The position numbers and the translations under genes were made by a program. DNA of 11,269 bases, taken from positions 1-11,269 of the forward strand of contig DASULB010000059.1 in NCBI GenBank assembly GCA_036278455.1. Direction: 5' to 3'. The DNA comes from FW021-bin31 sp036278455 (GTDB lineage Bacteria > Bacteroidota > Bacteroidia > Chitinophagales > Chitinophagaceae). This document shows, in pieces, positions 1 to 7,384 of the stretch. A model generated the notes under the pieces. It had not been told where the DNA came from. It worked only from the letters and a program-made list of their open reading frames with translations, and did no database searches. How positions within the stretch are numbered: position 1 is the first letter of the stretch; each line of letters opens with the position of its first letter.

Positions 1-2
1 TA

Positions 3-419
3 AATATTGACAACGCCCCGACTGTTCTTGACCTGGTAGGTCTGCCGGTTCCCGAAGAAATGCAGGGCAGGAGCCTGAAACCTATTTTGGAGGGAAATCC
101 ACCCAAAGACTGGCGTACATCAATGTATTATCATTATTATGAGTTTGGAGGGAATCACTGGGTGGCGCCCAATTACGGGATTCGTACCGAACGCTATAAG
201 TTGATCAGTTATTATACCGAAAATCAATGGGAGCTGTTTGATTTACAAAACGACCCTGATGAAATGGAAAGCTTGTTTAAGTGGGGTGGTTACGACATCC
301 ATCCCGGCTACGAGACAGTCGTTCATGATCTGGTTGAGGAGTTAAAGCAACTGCGAAAGCAATATAAGGATGACACCGGGCAACCGGTTCGCCTGGTGCC
401 TACTAAACAATACGACTAA
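3..419 (+). CDS. S1-family sulfatase, C-terminal part (5' end outside window)
   Basis: The frame is open from the window edge, so the true start and the active-site cysteine lie upstream. The visible 138 residues are the C-terminal subdomain of an arylsulfatase-like (alkaline phosphatase superfamily) enzyme. They begin with NIDNAPTVLDLVGLPVP, followed by EEMQGRSLKPIL, the YYHYYE segment, GIRTERYKLI and WELFDLQNDPDEM, which is the usual end of exported sulfatases acting on glycan sulfate esters. It is clearly paralogous to the last 120 or so residues of the sulfatase at 9037-10581, which has MQGASMLPILKGN, YYHYYESGG, GVRSDRYKLIYFYE and WELYDMQKDADEL in the same order. By that relationship it is probably of the same type (GlcNAc-6-sulfatase-like branch), which is inference. 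The subfamily and signal peptide cannot be seen here. The next intact gene begins 207 bases downstream. Confidence 0.93.
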   Translation, partial: NIDNAPTVLDLVGLPVPEEMQGRSLKPILEGNPPKDWRTSMYYHYYEFGGNHWVAPNYGIRTERYKLISYYTENQWELFDLQNDPDEMESLFKWGGYDIHPGYETVVHDLVEELKQLRKQYKDDTGQPVRLVPTKQYD

Positions 420-425
420 CAAAAA

Positions 426-614
426 CGGTGTGAAAAGGACCTGGATTCCGGGGAGTATGATGACGGCCGTATATGATTATACCCGAAAAACAGGGCGACC
501 ACTAATCGCTATGCCATCAAGTATACCAGGTCGCACATGCCGGTTTTGTTTATCGAAAAGGAATTGAATAACGATAATGGGAAAGGATATACTTATTTTT
601 GGGTACATATATAA
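426..614 (+). pseudogene. Possible coding remnant between sulfatase and GH63-like gene
   Basis: In the same frame as the sulfatase, just after its stop, the translation reads RCEKDLDSGEYDDGRI, then TGA at 474-476, then 45 open codons (477-611). These include KNRATTNRYAIKYTRSHMP, VLFIEKELNN and GKGYTYFWVHI before TAA at 612-614. The composition, with many aromatic and charged residues, is protein-like, but there is no start codon and I do not recognise the family. Another frame (370-567, 65 codons from an ATG inside the sulfatase) is also open but has a less protein-like composition. I read the stretch tentatively as the eroded tail of a lost gene; it may equally be untranslated spacer. Confidence 0.3.
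594..601 (+). promoter_or_regulatory. Possible Bacteroidota -7 element (TAnnTTTG)
   Basis: TATTTTTG fits the TAnnTTTG consensus of the Bacteroidota primary sigma factor and lies 26 bases before the ATG of the GH63-like gene. No TTTG -33 box is seen at the usual spacing of about 20 bases; the nearest TTG is at 564-566. The match is short and could be chance. Confidence 0.18.
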
Positions 615-626
615 AGTAGGCAATTT

Positions 627-2525
627 ATGAAAAGGTACATTTTTTTATCTTTAATCCTATTTTTATTATTAACACCCGGTATGCTTTATGCGCAAGGCGT
701 GCATCGGGTGATCAGGACACCGGAATATCGGGCACTTCAAAAGAAATTGTGTACGGGTTGGAACACCTGGTATAATAACAGTGTGACCTCTTATGTGCTT
801 CTGCCCGAATGTTTCTCCATCAACCTGTGTTTTACCCGTCCGGGCGACGGGGATTATCTGAGAGAGACGTTCAAGCTGTCTGACTTCGATAAACAGCCAT
901 ACCAGGTGGTGCTTGGATTGCGCTCGGATGATGGCGATTATACCAGCATGATCCTAACCTATAAAGGAGAAAAGGTGTTCATACAAACCGCAACGGACGG
1001 TGAGGATGAGCTTATCTTGGTTTCTCCTGAGAAGGGATCGGGAAATTATCTGGTCGTCGAGGCAGGTTTGCTGTGGAACCGTCCGGGCATCATCGGTGCA
1101 GAGGATAACAGGCTTATCGGTAAATTCCCCGGCAGGACCATTCGGGTCAGCACAACAGCTTCTCCGATCGAAGATGCTTATGCTGCTACAACGGCGCCGT
1201 GCCTGACCTTTTCCATGAAACATGAGATCGGTATTTATACCGGAAAGCCGCGAACGTTAACAGAAATAAAAACTATTATTGACGCGCATCGCCGGGAGCA
1301 ACAAAAGCGCGTAAACCACTATGGCAGTTTGTCAGAGGCTTTCCGGGCCATGCAGACCATCCTTGCCTGGAATACTGTTTACGATGCTCCCAATCATCGC
1401 GTGATCACGCCGGTAAGCAGGAATTGGAGTAAAGGATGGGGTGGGTTCGTGCTCTTCGATTGGGATACCTATTTTGCCAGTTACATGCTTTCATTATTTA
1501 ATAAAGATCTTGCTTATGCTAATGCCGTTGAAATAACGAAAGCCATCACCCCGGCCGGCTTTATACCAAATTATCAGGCGCCGTTTGGAAAGACTTCCTG
1601 GGACCGGTCTCAGCCGCCCATCGGCAGTACTGTCATCCTCTCCATTTATAAAAAGTATCCCGAAAAATGGTTCTTAAAAGAAGTTTACCATGAACTGTTA
1701 ACGTGGAACAGATGGTGGCCTGAGAACAGGAGTATAGATAGATACCTTGCCTGGGGATCCAATGATGTTTCCGATAGCCTGAATACAATCAGTAAGCACA
1801 ACTTACAGGCGGCAAAGTTTGAATCAGGACTGGATAATTCGCCGATGTATGACAGCGTCCCTTTCAATCCGCATACCAATACAATGGAATTGGCGGACGT
1901 GGGCCTGATGAGTATGTATATCATGGATTGTCATTCTCTGGCGGAAATTGCCGGTATATTAGGTAAAAAGGCGGATACGGATGAATTGAATAAAAGGGCG
2001 GCTTTCTATACTAAAAAGCTGGCTACGTTATGGGACGACAAATCAGGCATCTTCTTGAACAAAAGATTGGATAACGGCCGGTTCAGTCATCGCCTGTCCC
2101 CCACAAATTTTTATCCCATGCTCGCAAAAGCCTGTACGCAGCAACAGGCAGAAAGGATGATCAGGGAACACTATTATAATCGGGATGAATTTTATGGTGA
2201 ATACCTGATGCCTTCCACCCCCAGGAACGATCCGGCCTTCAATGACAACAGTTATTGGCGGGGAAGGATTTGGGGGCCCATGAATTTTCTCGTTTATCTG
2301 GGCATGAGAAATTATAATCTTAAAGCCGCCAGGGAAGACCTGGTCAATAAATCAGAAGCTTTGTTTATGAAAAACTGGAAAGCGAACAGCGGCGTATATG
2401 AGAATTATAATTCCGTTGATGGCAGGGGTGATGATGTCAGTAATTCCGATGGATTTTATCATTGGGGAGCATTGTTGGTCTTTATGAAGTTTATGGAAGC
2501 AGGATATATGCAACCGGTGCATTAA
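627..2525 (+). CDS. Secreted GH63-like (MGH1-type) alpha-glycosidase
   Basis: A 632-residue exported enzyme. Residues 1-22 form a signal peptide (MKRY, a run of L/I/F, then a YAQ cleavage site). Residues about 25-205 form a beta-rich N-terminal domain. From about 235 to the end lies an (alpha/alpha)6 barrel of the GH63/MGH1-like type, with LFDWDTYFAS (276-285), ESGLDNSPMY (399-408), YWRGRIWGP (543-551), GVYENYN (589-595) and FYHWGALL (610-617). By analogy with E. coli YgjK (GH63), Asp403 in SGLDNSP would be the general acid and Glu592 in VYENYN the general base; this mapping is from remembered motifs, not an alignment. GH63-like enzymes invert alpha-linked glycosides, and many PUL members have unknown substrates. 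Length is normal and no frameshift is seen. The ATG gives a clean signal peptide although only a weak purine stretch precedes it. An SGNH esterase follows. Confidence 0.86.
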   Translation: MKRYIFLSLILFLLLTPGMLYAQGVHRVIRTPEYRALQKKLCTGWNTWYNNSVTSYVLLPECFSINLCFTRPGDGDYLRETFKLSDFDKQPYQVVLGLRSDDGDYTSMILTYKGEKVFIQTATDGEDELILVSPEKGSGNYLVVEAGLLWNRPGIIGAEDNRLIGKFPGRTIRVSTTASPIEDAYAATTAPCLTFSMKHEIGIYTGKPRTLTEIKTIIDAHRREQQKRVNHYGSLSEAFRAMQTILAWNTVYDAPNHRVITPVSRNWSKGWGGFVLFDWDTYFASYMLSLFNKDLAYANAVEITKAITPAGFIPNYQAPFGKTSWDRSQPPIGSTVILSIYKKYPEKWFLKEVYHELLTWNRWWPENRSIDRYLAWGSNDVSDSLNTISKHNLQAAKFESGLDNSPMYDSVPFNPHTNTMELADVGLMSMYIMDCHSLAEIAGILGKKADTDELNKRAAFYTKKLATLWDDKSGIFLNKRLDNGRFSHRLSPTNFYPMLAKACTQQQAERMIREHYYNRDEFYGEYLMPSTPRNDPAFNDNSYWRGRIWGPMNFLVYLGMRNYNLKAAREDLVNKSEALFMKNWKANSGVYENYNSVDGRGDDVSNSDGFYHWGALLVFMKFMEAGYMQPVH

Positions 2526-2604
2526 AGGGACCAGGACCAAAGATCAAATGGCCGGAAGCTACGGAGGATTTGAATGGTTTAAGGAGCATCCTGTCGGCCG
2601 GTAA
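2521..2604 (+). pseudogene. Possible short coding remnant after the GH63-like gene
   Basis: Across the stop of the GH63-like gene, another frame runs open to TAA at 2602-2604 and ends with QMAGSYGGFEWFKEHPVGR. The aromatic-rich GGFEWFKEHP segment looks like a real C-terminal tail, not random sequence, but I cannot name the family. A third frame in the same bases is also open to a stop at about 2608, so coding origin is uncertain. The rest of the spacer to 2672 is AT-rich, with no clear hairpin or promoter box. Confidence 0.22.
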
Positions 2605-2672
2605 ATAATAGAGCACACTATTTTTAAACTTTTTGTAAGCACAAAGCTGATACCAGTATAAGATTAGTCACC

Positions 2673-3326
2673 ATGAAGAAAACTTGTATATTATTAGTGA
2701 TGGTGTTGTTGGTTTCAGGTTTCTCCAAGCCAAAGCCAAAAATATTGATCATCGGCGATTCTATCTCCATCGGCTATTTCCCGTATGTTAAAGAAGCATT
2801 GTCAAATGTGGCCATCCTGGAACACAACCCCGGTAACGGGAAATATACCCGGAACGGACTCACCAAAATACACCAGTGGCTGGGAAACGAGCAATGGGAC
2901 GTGATACAATTTAACTGGGGGTTATGGGATCTTGCTTATCGTCAACCAACTGCTAAAAACAAGTTGGCCTTGAATAAAACGGATGGGCGTGTTACCGCTA
3001 CACCTGCTGAATATGCCAGGAACCTGGACTCACTCGTGCAGATACTCAAAGATACCCATGCCAGGCTCATCTTTGTGACGACAAGCTATGTGCCGGAAAA
3101 AGAACCCGGGCGTTACAGCAAGGACGTTAAAAGGTATAATGATATTGCCAAAAGAATAATGAAAGCTAATGGGGTGGCAATTAATGACGTGTATGCCAAA
3201 TCAAAAATGATACATAAAAAATACGGACGTGGCGATCGCAATGTACATTACACCAAGGTGGGTTATCAGCGTTTAGCTGAATATATAACCGGTTTTTTAA
3301 AAAAGGAATTGCGAACCGTTAACTGA
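2673..3326 (+). CDS. Secreted SGNH/GDSL-type esterase
   Basis: A 217-residue single-domain SGNH hydrolase, probably removing acetyl or other acyl esters from polysaccharide side chains outside the cytoplasm. Residues 1-18 form a signal peptide (MKKTCILLVMVLLVSGFS). Block I is IIGDSISIG with nucleophile Ser30, block II is HNPGNG (51-56), block III is FNWGLWDL (80-87, oxyanion Asn81), and block V is NVHYTKVGY with catalytic His192. Block V is odd. The usual Asp three residues before the His (DxxH) is Arg189 here, and the nearest Asp, 188, is four before it. Either the Asp is displaced by a small register shift or the triad is weakened. The length is normal for the family, and the FNWGLWD signature is common in PUL-associated members. 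Substrate is unknown; the sulfatase and fucosidase neighbours suggest acylated sulfated glycans. Confidence 0.88.
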   Translation: MKKTCILLVMVLLVSGFSKPKPKILIIGDSISIGYFPYVKEALSNVAILEHNPGNGKYTRNGLTKIHQWLGNEQWDVIQFNWGLWDLAYRQPTAKNKLALNKTDGRVTATPAEYARNLDSLVQILKDTHARLIFVTTSYVPEKEPGRYSKDVKRYNDIAKRIMKANGVAINDVYAKSKMIHKKYGRGDRNVHYTKVGYQRLAEYITGFLKKELRTVN

Positions 3327-3347
3327 CAAAGGTTAAAAAAAGATTAC

Positions 3348-3621
3348 ATGATAAAGCGGCTGAAACTCCTGATTTGTTTTTGATCAAAAATCGGGAAAAG
3401 GATGGCGCGTTGAATTACGGCTGGACGACCCACAGGGGCAGTTATTGGGATTTGCCACTATTGGCATGGGCGAACCATTAAAGAAACCTGGAGATGTTAT
3501 TTTACGGCCCGGCCAGCTAAAAGGCAATAAGAAACATGATGTATATTTTGTATTCCGGAAATATGAACAGGGAGAAAAGGGAGGATTGGGGATTGCTGAA
3601 TTCAGGTTAAGCGAACGATAA
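3348..3621 (+). pseudogene. Remnant of an exported protein ending in a CBM6-like module
   Basis: An ATG at 3348 starts MIKRLKLLICF, which looks like the first part of a signal peptide and stops at TGA 3381-3383. In the +1 frame an open stretch without a start (3373-3621) encodes GKGWRVELRLDDPQGQLLG, then FATIGMGEPLKK, then HDVYFVFRKY and GIAEFRLSER before TAA. The VELRLDxPxGxLLG strand and the HDVYFVF strand match the second half of a family 6 carbohydrate-binding module (fold in which 'G-xHDLYLVF' precedes the last strand). Such modules end many PUL hydrolases. The whole catalytic part and the first half of the CBM are absent, so this is best read as a gene with a large internal deletion plus a frameshift. 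The CBM6 call is by motif recognition only. Confidence 0.6.
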
Positions 3622-3637
3622 ATGAATAAAGGATATC

Positions 3638-3769
3638 GTGAAAAAGAAATTTGAAATGATAGGGGTTGTTTGTGTTTTATTTATTGTTCTGGTAAATTTT
3701 CCAATCAAAGCTGGTGATATTGCCAGCAATATGCAGGGTTTAACAGATCATCAACAAAATATAAAATGA
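3638..3769 (+). CDS. 43-residue signal-peptide-like ORF overlapping the GH97 start
   Basis: The frame starts at GTG 3638 (or ATG 3656). It encodes MKKKFEMIGVVCVLFIVLVN, then FPIKAGDIASNMQ, and a short polar tail ending NIK. The basic start, the long hydrophobic run and an IKAG-type cleavage region make a convincing Sec signal peptide with almost nothing behind it. Its TGA (3767-3769) overlaps the ATG of the GH97 gene (3766-3768) in an ATGA arrangement, so it could couple translation into GH97. It may be the head of a deleted exported protein, as the neighbouring fragments suggest, or a genuine small exported peptide or leader. Choice of GTG over ATG rests on the lysines it adds before the hydrophobic run. 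No family is recognised. Confidence 0.38.
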   Translation: MKKKFEMIGVVCVLFIVLVNFPIKAGDIASNMQGLTDHQQNIK

Positions 3770-5703
3770 GAACAAACATTCAAAAATTTTTTATGATCGC
3801 GGTATTGCCGTTATTGGGTTTGCCTTTTATGGCCGGTGCAATGACCGGTGGTAGGGCAAGGACGGTTACTGCCAGGAGTCCTGATCATCATCTGGAAATG
3901 AAGATGACTATCTCAAAAGGAAAATTGCGTTATGGCGTATCGGCCGGTAGCAATGTGCTTATTTCCGGTTCGTCCATGGGGCTGGATTTCGGGCAGGCGG
4001 GTATTATTCCATCCGGGAGCTGGAAGGTGGATAAGGTTGTTAAACGCACTGTCGACAAAATCTGGAAGCCGGTATGGGGCAAATCTTCAACGGTGGACGA
4101 TCAGTACAATGAGACCACCATTACGCTTCATGGATCCGGTGCTCCTTTCAATCAATTTTGTATCGTCATAAGGGCATACAATGATGGGGTAGCGTTCCGT
4201 TATGAAATTCCCCATAGTGCAACAGGAGGAGAAATAATCTGTAAAAAGGAACTGACCACTTTTAATTTTACAGGAGATGATACCGCCTGGTTTTATAACG
4301 GGGAAGAGCATAACCTTGGTCCGGATAAGTTGACGGCAGTGGCGGGCAACAGGCAGCCTGTAATGACCATTAAAGCAAGAGACGACGCGTATATGGCGAT
4401 CCTGGAGGCTGATTTGCAGAGCGGAAGCCCGGTGGTCCTTAACAGCAGGAAAGGAGAAACCGCTTTTTCGATCGTATCGGCTCCGGGAGCGGTGAAACCC
4501 GGCTATGTATCTTCCTGGCGTGTGATCTTATATGGAGAAAATCCAGGAGCGCTGGTGGACGCTCACGTAATTCAATTGCTAAATCCGCCTCCTCCAAGCG
4601 GGACGGATTTCTCCTGGGTGAAACCTGGATTGGCGCTGTGGGATTGGCGCATGAACGGAGCCGTTGTAAATGGGTTTGAATATAAAATGAGCTATCCGTC
4701 CTGGGTCAGGATGGTAGATTTTGCTTCAAAAAGCGGTATTCCTTATCTTTTGCTGGATGCCGGTTGGTACGGACCTGAATTCAAAAAGGAGTCTGATCCG
4801 TTCAAAGGGGGCAAGGTGGACGAGGTAAAAGAATTAATTGCCTATGCCAAACCCAAAGGGGTGAAGATATGGCTGTACCTGAATGATATCGCCGGGAGGA
4901 ATTATCCCCTGGAAGAGATACTGAAGCAATTCGGTGAATGGGGCGCTGCCGGTATCAAGTACGGATTTATGCGCGGTTCCATGGCAGAAAAGAATGTCCG
5001 TACCCGCCTGATAACAAAGCTTTGTGCAAAGTACCACCTGATGTGTGACTTCCATGACGGGCCGGTGATCCCGTATGGGCAGATGCGAACCTGGCCAAAT
5101 GCCGTTACACGGGAATATTGCCAGGCACAGTTGGATGCGCACAGGGTTTTTCAGCCCAAGACCTTTGTGACATCCGTCTTTGTAAATATGCTGGCAGGCC
5201 CGCTGGACATGAATAATGGGATCTTTGGCCTTCAGACGAACCGGGTAGATAACCCTGAGGAAGCTCCCTCAACGCTTGTTTCAGAGGCAGCCCGTACGCT
5301 GATCGTTTTTTCAGGTGCGACCATTATACCGGATATTCCTGAAAACTATCGTAAATATCCGGATGTATTTTCGTTTATTGCAGCAGAAAAAATGCCCTGG
5401 AAACGAAGTAAAACGCTGATGGGTGAGATAGGTAAGTATATTGTGATGGCGCGGCAGGCTTCAGACGGTACGTGGTTAGTAGGGGCTGCCACAGATGAAT
5501 CGGCCCGTGAGTTGAATATTCCTTTGCGCTTTTTAGGAAAAGGGAATTATGAAGCGACCATCATCCAGGATGGCGATGATGCCCATTACCTGACCAATCG
5601 CACGGCACATAAAATAAATAAGAAGACAGTACATTCATCTGACGATGTTCATGTCAGGCTCGCGCCGGGCGGTGGTGCCTGTTTGATTATTAAAAAAGAG
5701 TAA
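3766..5703 (+). CDS. GH97 family alpha-glycosidase, divergent active site
   Basis: 645 residues with a Sec signal peptide (about 1-25, ending MAGAM). Residues about 30-280 are the beta-sandwich GH97 N-terminal domain, about 285-545 the (beta/alpha)8 catalytic domain and about 550-645 the C-terminal beta domain, so the architecture is complete. Catalytic-domain signatures are LLLDAGWYG (328-336), KIWLYLND (367-374), AAGIKYGFMRG (394-404), FHDGPVIPYG (429-438), RTWPNAVTRE (441-450) and FVNMLAGPLDM (472-482). GH97 contains retaining alpha-galactosidases and inverting alpha-glucosidases (SusB). At the retaining nucleophile position (the Asp of IKVDF) this protein has Gly400, which excludes the classical retaining mechanism. 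Glu450 aligns with a calcium-ligand Glu of SusB, and the SusB general-acid Glu position appears as QAQLD (453-457). This matches a GH97 branch I recall in glycan-degrading Bacteroidota with no settled function. Substrate is therefore open. Its start overlaps the preceding small ORF. Confidence 0.88.
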   Translation: MRTNIQKFFMIAVLPLLGLPFMAGAMTGGRARTVTARSPDHHLEMKMTISKGKLRYGVSAGSNVLISGSSMGLDFGQAGIIPSGSWKVDKVVKRTVDKIWKPVWGKSSTVDDQYNETTITLHGSGAPFNQFCIVIRAYNDGVAFRYEIPHSATGGEIICKKELTTFNFTGDDTAWFYNGEEHNLGPDKLTAVAGNRQPVMTIKARDDAYMAILEADLQSGSPVVLNSRKGETAFSIVSAPGAVKPGYVSSWRVILYGENPGALVDAHVIQLLNPPPPSGTDFSWVKPGLALWDWRMNGAVVNGFEYKMSYPSWVRMVDFASKSGIPYLLLDAGWYGPEFKKESDPFKGGKVDEVKELIAYAKPKGVKIWLYLNDIAGRNYPLEEILKQFGEWGAAGIKYGFMRGSMAEKNVRTRLITKLCAKYHLMCDFHDGPVIPYGQMRTWPNAVTREYCQAQLDAHRVFQPKTFVTSVFVNMLAGPLDMNNGIFGLQTNRVDNPEEAPSTLVSEAARTLIVFSGATIIPDIPENYRKYPDVFSFIAAEKMPWKRSKTLMGEIGKYIVMARQASDGTWLVGAATDESARELNIPLRFLGKGNYEATIIQDGDDAHYLTNRTAHKINKKTVHSSDDVHVRLAPGGGACLIIKKE

Positions 5704-5778
5704 TGTTTACGATCTGTTTTTTGAAAAAGTTTTGTTGTAATAGTTGAATGAAGTATTCACTTGAAAATCAAATTAGTG

Positions 5779-7287
5779 ATGATGTATTTATCTTTTTTTA
5801 GCCGTTTCAAATGCCGGTATGTGGTGATCCTTTGCTTCTCATTGACTTTATTGATCATGAGCGGGTGCAATGAAACAGAGAAGCCGCCGGCGCCCTACGG
5901 GGCTGTCCCCAGCGCACGCCAGCTTGACCATGAGAAGATGGAGATGTATGCGTTCCTGCATTTCAACATGAATACGTTTACGAATAAGGAATGGGGCTAT
6001 GGCGACGAGTCGCCCACCCTGTTTAACCCCACGGATTTTGATGCCGACCAAATCGTCGGCACATTGGCCCGAGCCGGTTTCAAAGGTGTTATTCTGACCG
6101 CCAAACACCATGACGGTTTTTGCTTATGGCCTTCTGCCTACACAGAACATTCTGTAAAGAATTCACCCTGGAAAGATGGTAAAGGAGATGTGGTACGGGC
6201 CATATCCGACGCGTGTAAAAAATACGGGATCAAATTCGGTGTTTACCTGTCTCCGTGGGACCGGAACAGGGCCGACTATGGGACTCCATCCTATATTACT
6301 TATTATAAGAACCAGTTACGGGAACTGCTGACCCGTTATGGGGATATTTTTGAAGTCTGGTTTGACGGGGCTAACGGTGGCAGCGGTTATTATGGTGGCA
6401 GCAGGGAGGTACGCAAGATTGACAAGGACAATTATTATCCCTGGGACAGCCTGTATCATATCGTGCGGACATTACAGCCCGGTGCCGTGATGTTCAGCGA
6501 TGCAGGTCCCGATTTACGGTGGGTGGGGAATGAGAAAGGATATGCCAATGATACTTGTTGGGAGACTTATACGCCCATCCCGCAGAAAGGTTTTAAACAT
6601 GCTTATGCCGGTAATACGCAATCCCGGCAGGGTGAGAAGGGAACGATGAACGGGAAATACTGGATGCCTGCGGAAGCGGATGTATCCATACGCCAGGGAT
6701 GGTTTTATCATCCGGATCAGGAGCCCAAATCCCTGTCACAATTGGTGAGTATTTATTTCAATTCTGTGGGAAACGGCGCTTTGCTGAACCTGAATGTCCC
6801 GCCGAACCGGGCAGGAAAGATAAGCCCCGAAGATTCTGTCCGCCTGATGGAATTCAAAAAATACCTGGATGAAGGTTACCGGAATGATTTTCTGGCGGGT
6901 AGTCAGGCAACTATTACAGGCGCCGGTGGCAAAACGGTGTCTGCCATGCAACTGACAGACGGTAAGACAGCTACTTATTGGGCGGCACCCGGTGATACGG
7001 CTTACAGTATTACTTTTAAACTGGACAAGCCCTCCGTGGTCAATTGCCTGATGATGCAGGAGTATATACGGGCAGGACAACGTGTTGCATCTTATACAGT
7101 GGAGGTGTCGTCAAATGATCATTGGCAACAGGTAGCGGCAGGCGCCACCGTCGGATATAAAAAGCTGGTTCGTTTCCCCGATGTAAAGGCATCGTCCGTA
7201 AGAATTACGATCAATAGGGCATTGGCCCCTCCTGTATTGGCCGAGGCAGCGCTTTACAGGTTTCCCGATATTGAACAGGATCATTAA
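5779..7287 (+). CDS. GH29 alpha-L-fucosidase, lipoprotein with F5/8 type C-like tail
   Basis: An exported alpha-L-fucosidase that removes terminal alpha-L-fucose. I start at ATG 5779; ATG 5782 and a TTG at 5761 are alternatives in the same frame. Numbered from 5779, a hydrophobic run ends in LIMSGC with lipidated Cys30, which indicates a surface or periplasmic lipoprotein. The GH29 barrel follows: FLHFNMNTFT, LTAKHHDGF, the nucleophile Asp196 in EVWFDGAN, and the acid/base Glu299 in MPAEADVSIR just before QGWFYH. The MPAE-DVSIR-GWFYH arrangement is typical of subfamily B (1,3/1,4-fucosidases acting on branched fucosylated substrates), an assignment from motif memory. NGALLNLNVPPNRAG closes the catalytic domain. 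Residues about 372-496, with AMQLTDGKTATYW and a beta-rich sequence, form a discoidin (F5/8 type C)-like glycan-binding domain. The gene appears intact. A broken Tat leader follows 22 bases downstream. Confidence 0.93.
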   Translation: MMYLSFFSRFKCRYVVILCFSLTLLIMSGCNETEKPPAPYGAVPSARQLDHEKMEMYAFLHFNMNTFTNKEWGYGDESPTLFNPTDFDADQIVGTLARAGFKGVILTAKHHDGFCLWPSAYTEHSVKNSPWKDGKGDVVRAISDACKKYGIKFGVYLSPWDRNRADYGTPSYITYYKNQLRELLTRYGDIFEVWFDGANGGSGYYGGSREVRKIDKDNYYPWDSLYHIVRTLQPGAVMFSDAGPDLRWVGNEKGYANDTCWETYTPIPQKGFKHAYAGNTQSRQGEKGTMNGKYWMPAEADVSIRQGWFYHPDQEPKSLSQLVSIYFNSVGNGALLNLNVPPNRAGKISPEDSVRLMEFKKYLDEGYRNDFLAGSQATITGAGGKTVSAMQLTDGKTATYWAAPGDTAYSITFKLDKPSVVNCLMMQEYIRAGQRVASYTVEVSSNDHWQQVAAGATVGYKKLVRFPDVKASSVRITINRALAPPVLAEAALYRFPDIEQDH

Positions 7288-7309
7288 GATACTTAAACAA
7301 AAATATAAA

Positions 7310-7384
7310 ATGGACCGAAGAAAATTTGTATGAACGTCCGTTACTCTGATCGGTGGTATTCCTGTTTTACGTGGAGGCATGTAA
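7310..7384 (+). pseudogene. Broken Tat signal peptide, remnant of an exported enzyme
   Basis: ATG 7310 begins MDRRKFV, followed at once by an in-frame TGA (7331-7333) and then TSVTLIGGIPVLRGGM before TAA. Read through, this is a near-perfect twin-arginine leader (RRKF, then a moderately hydrophobic run), of the kind that starts many Bacteroidota Tat-exported hydrolases and oxidoreductases ('MDRRKFxKTS...'). The stop replaces the residue after RRKFV, and no mature domain follows. This is a gene killed by a nonsense mutation and loss of its body. Which family it belonged to cannot be read from the leader. Confidence 0.65.

Noticed and set aside
370..567. 65-codon + strand frame beginning inside the partial sulfatase
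   Set aside because: Its start overlaps the sulfatase end in another frame and the residues do not resemble a folded protein. The frame at 426-614 reads better.
2565..2592. AGGAT/ATCCT short inverted arms after the GH63-like gene
   Set aside because: Five-base arms with a long loop and no T-run are expected by chance.
5704..5760. Possible terminator between GH97 and GH29
   Set aside because: There are T-runs (GTTTTTTG, GTTTTG) but no stem precedes them, and the short gap suggests one transcript.
5761..5778. TTG 5761 as start of the GH29 gene
   Set aside because: It sits three codons after an in-frame stop and adds only six residues. ATG 5779 already gives a full lipoprotein leader. It cannot be excluded.
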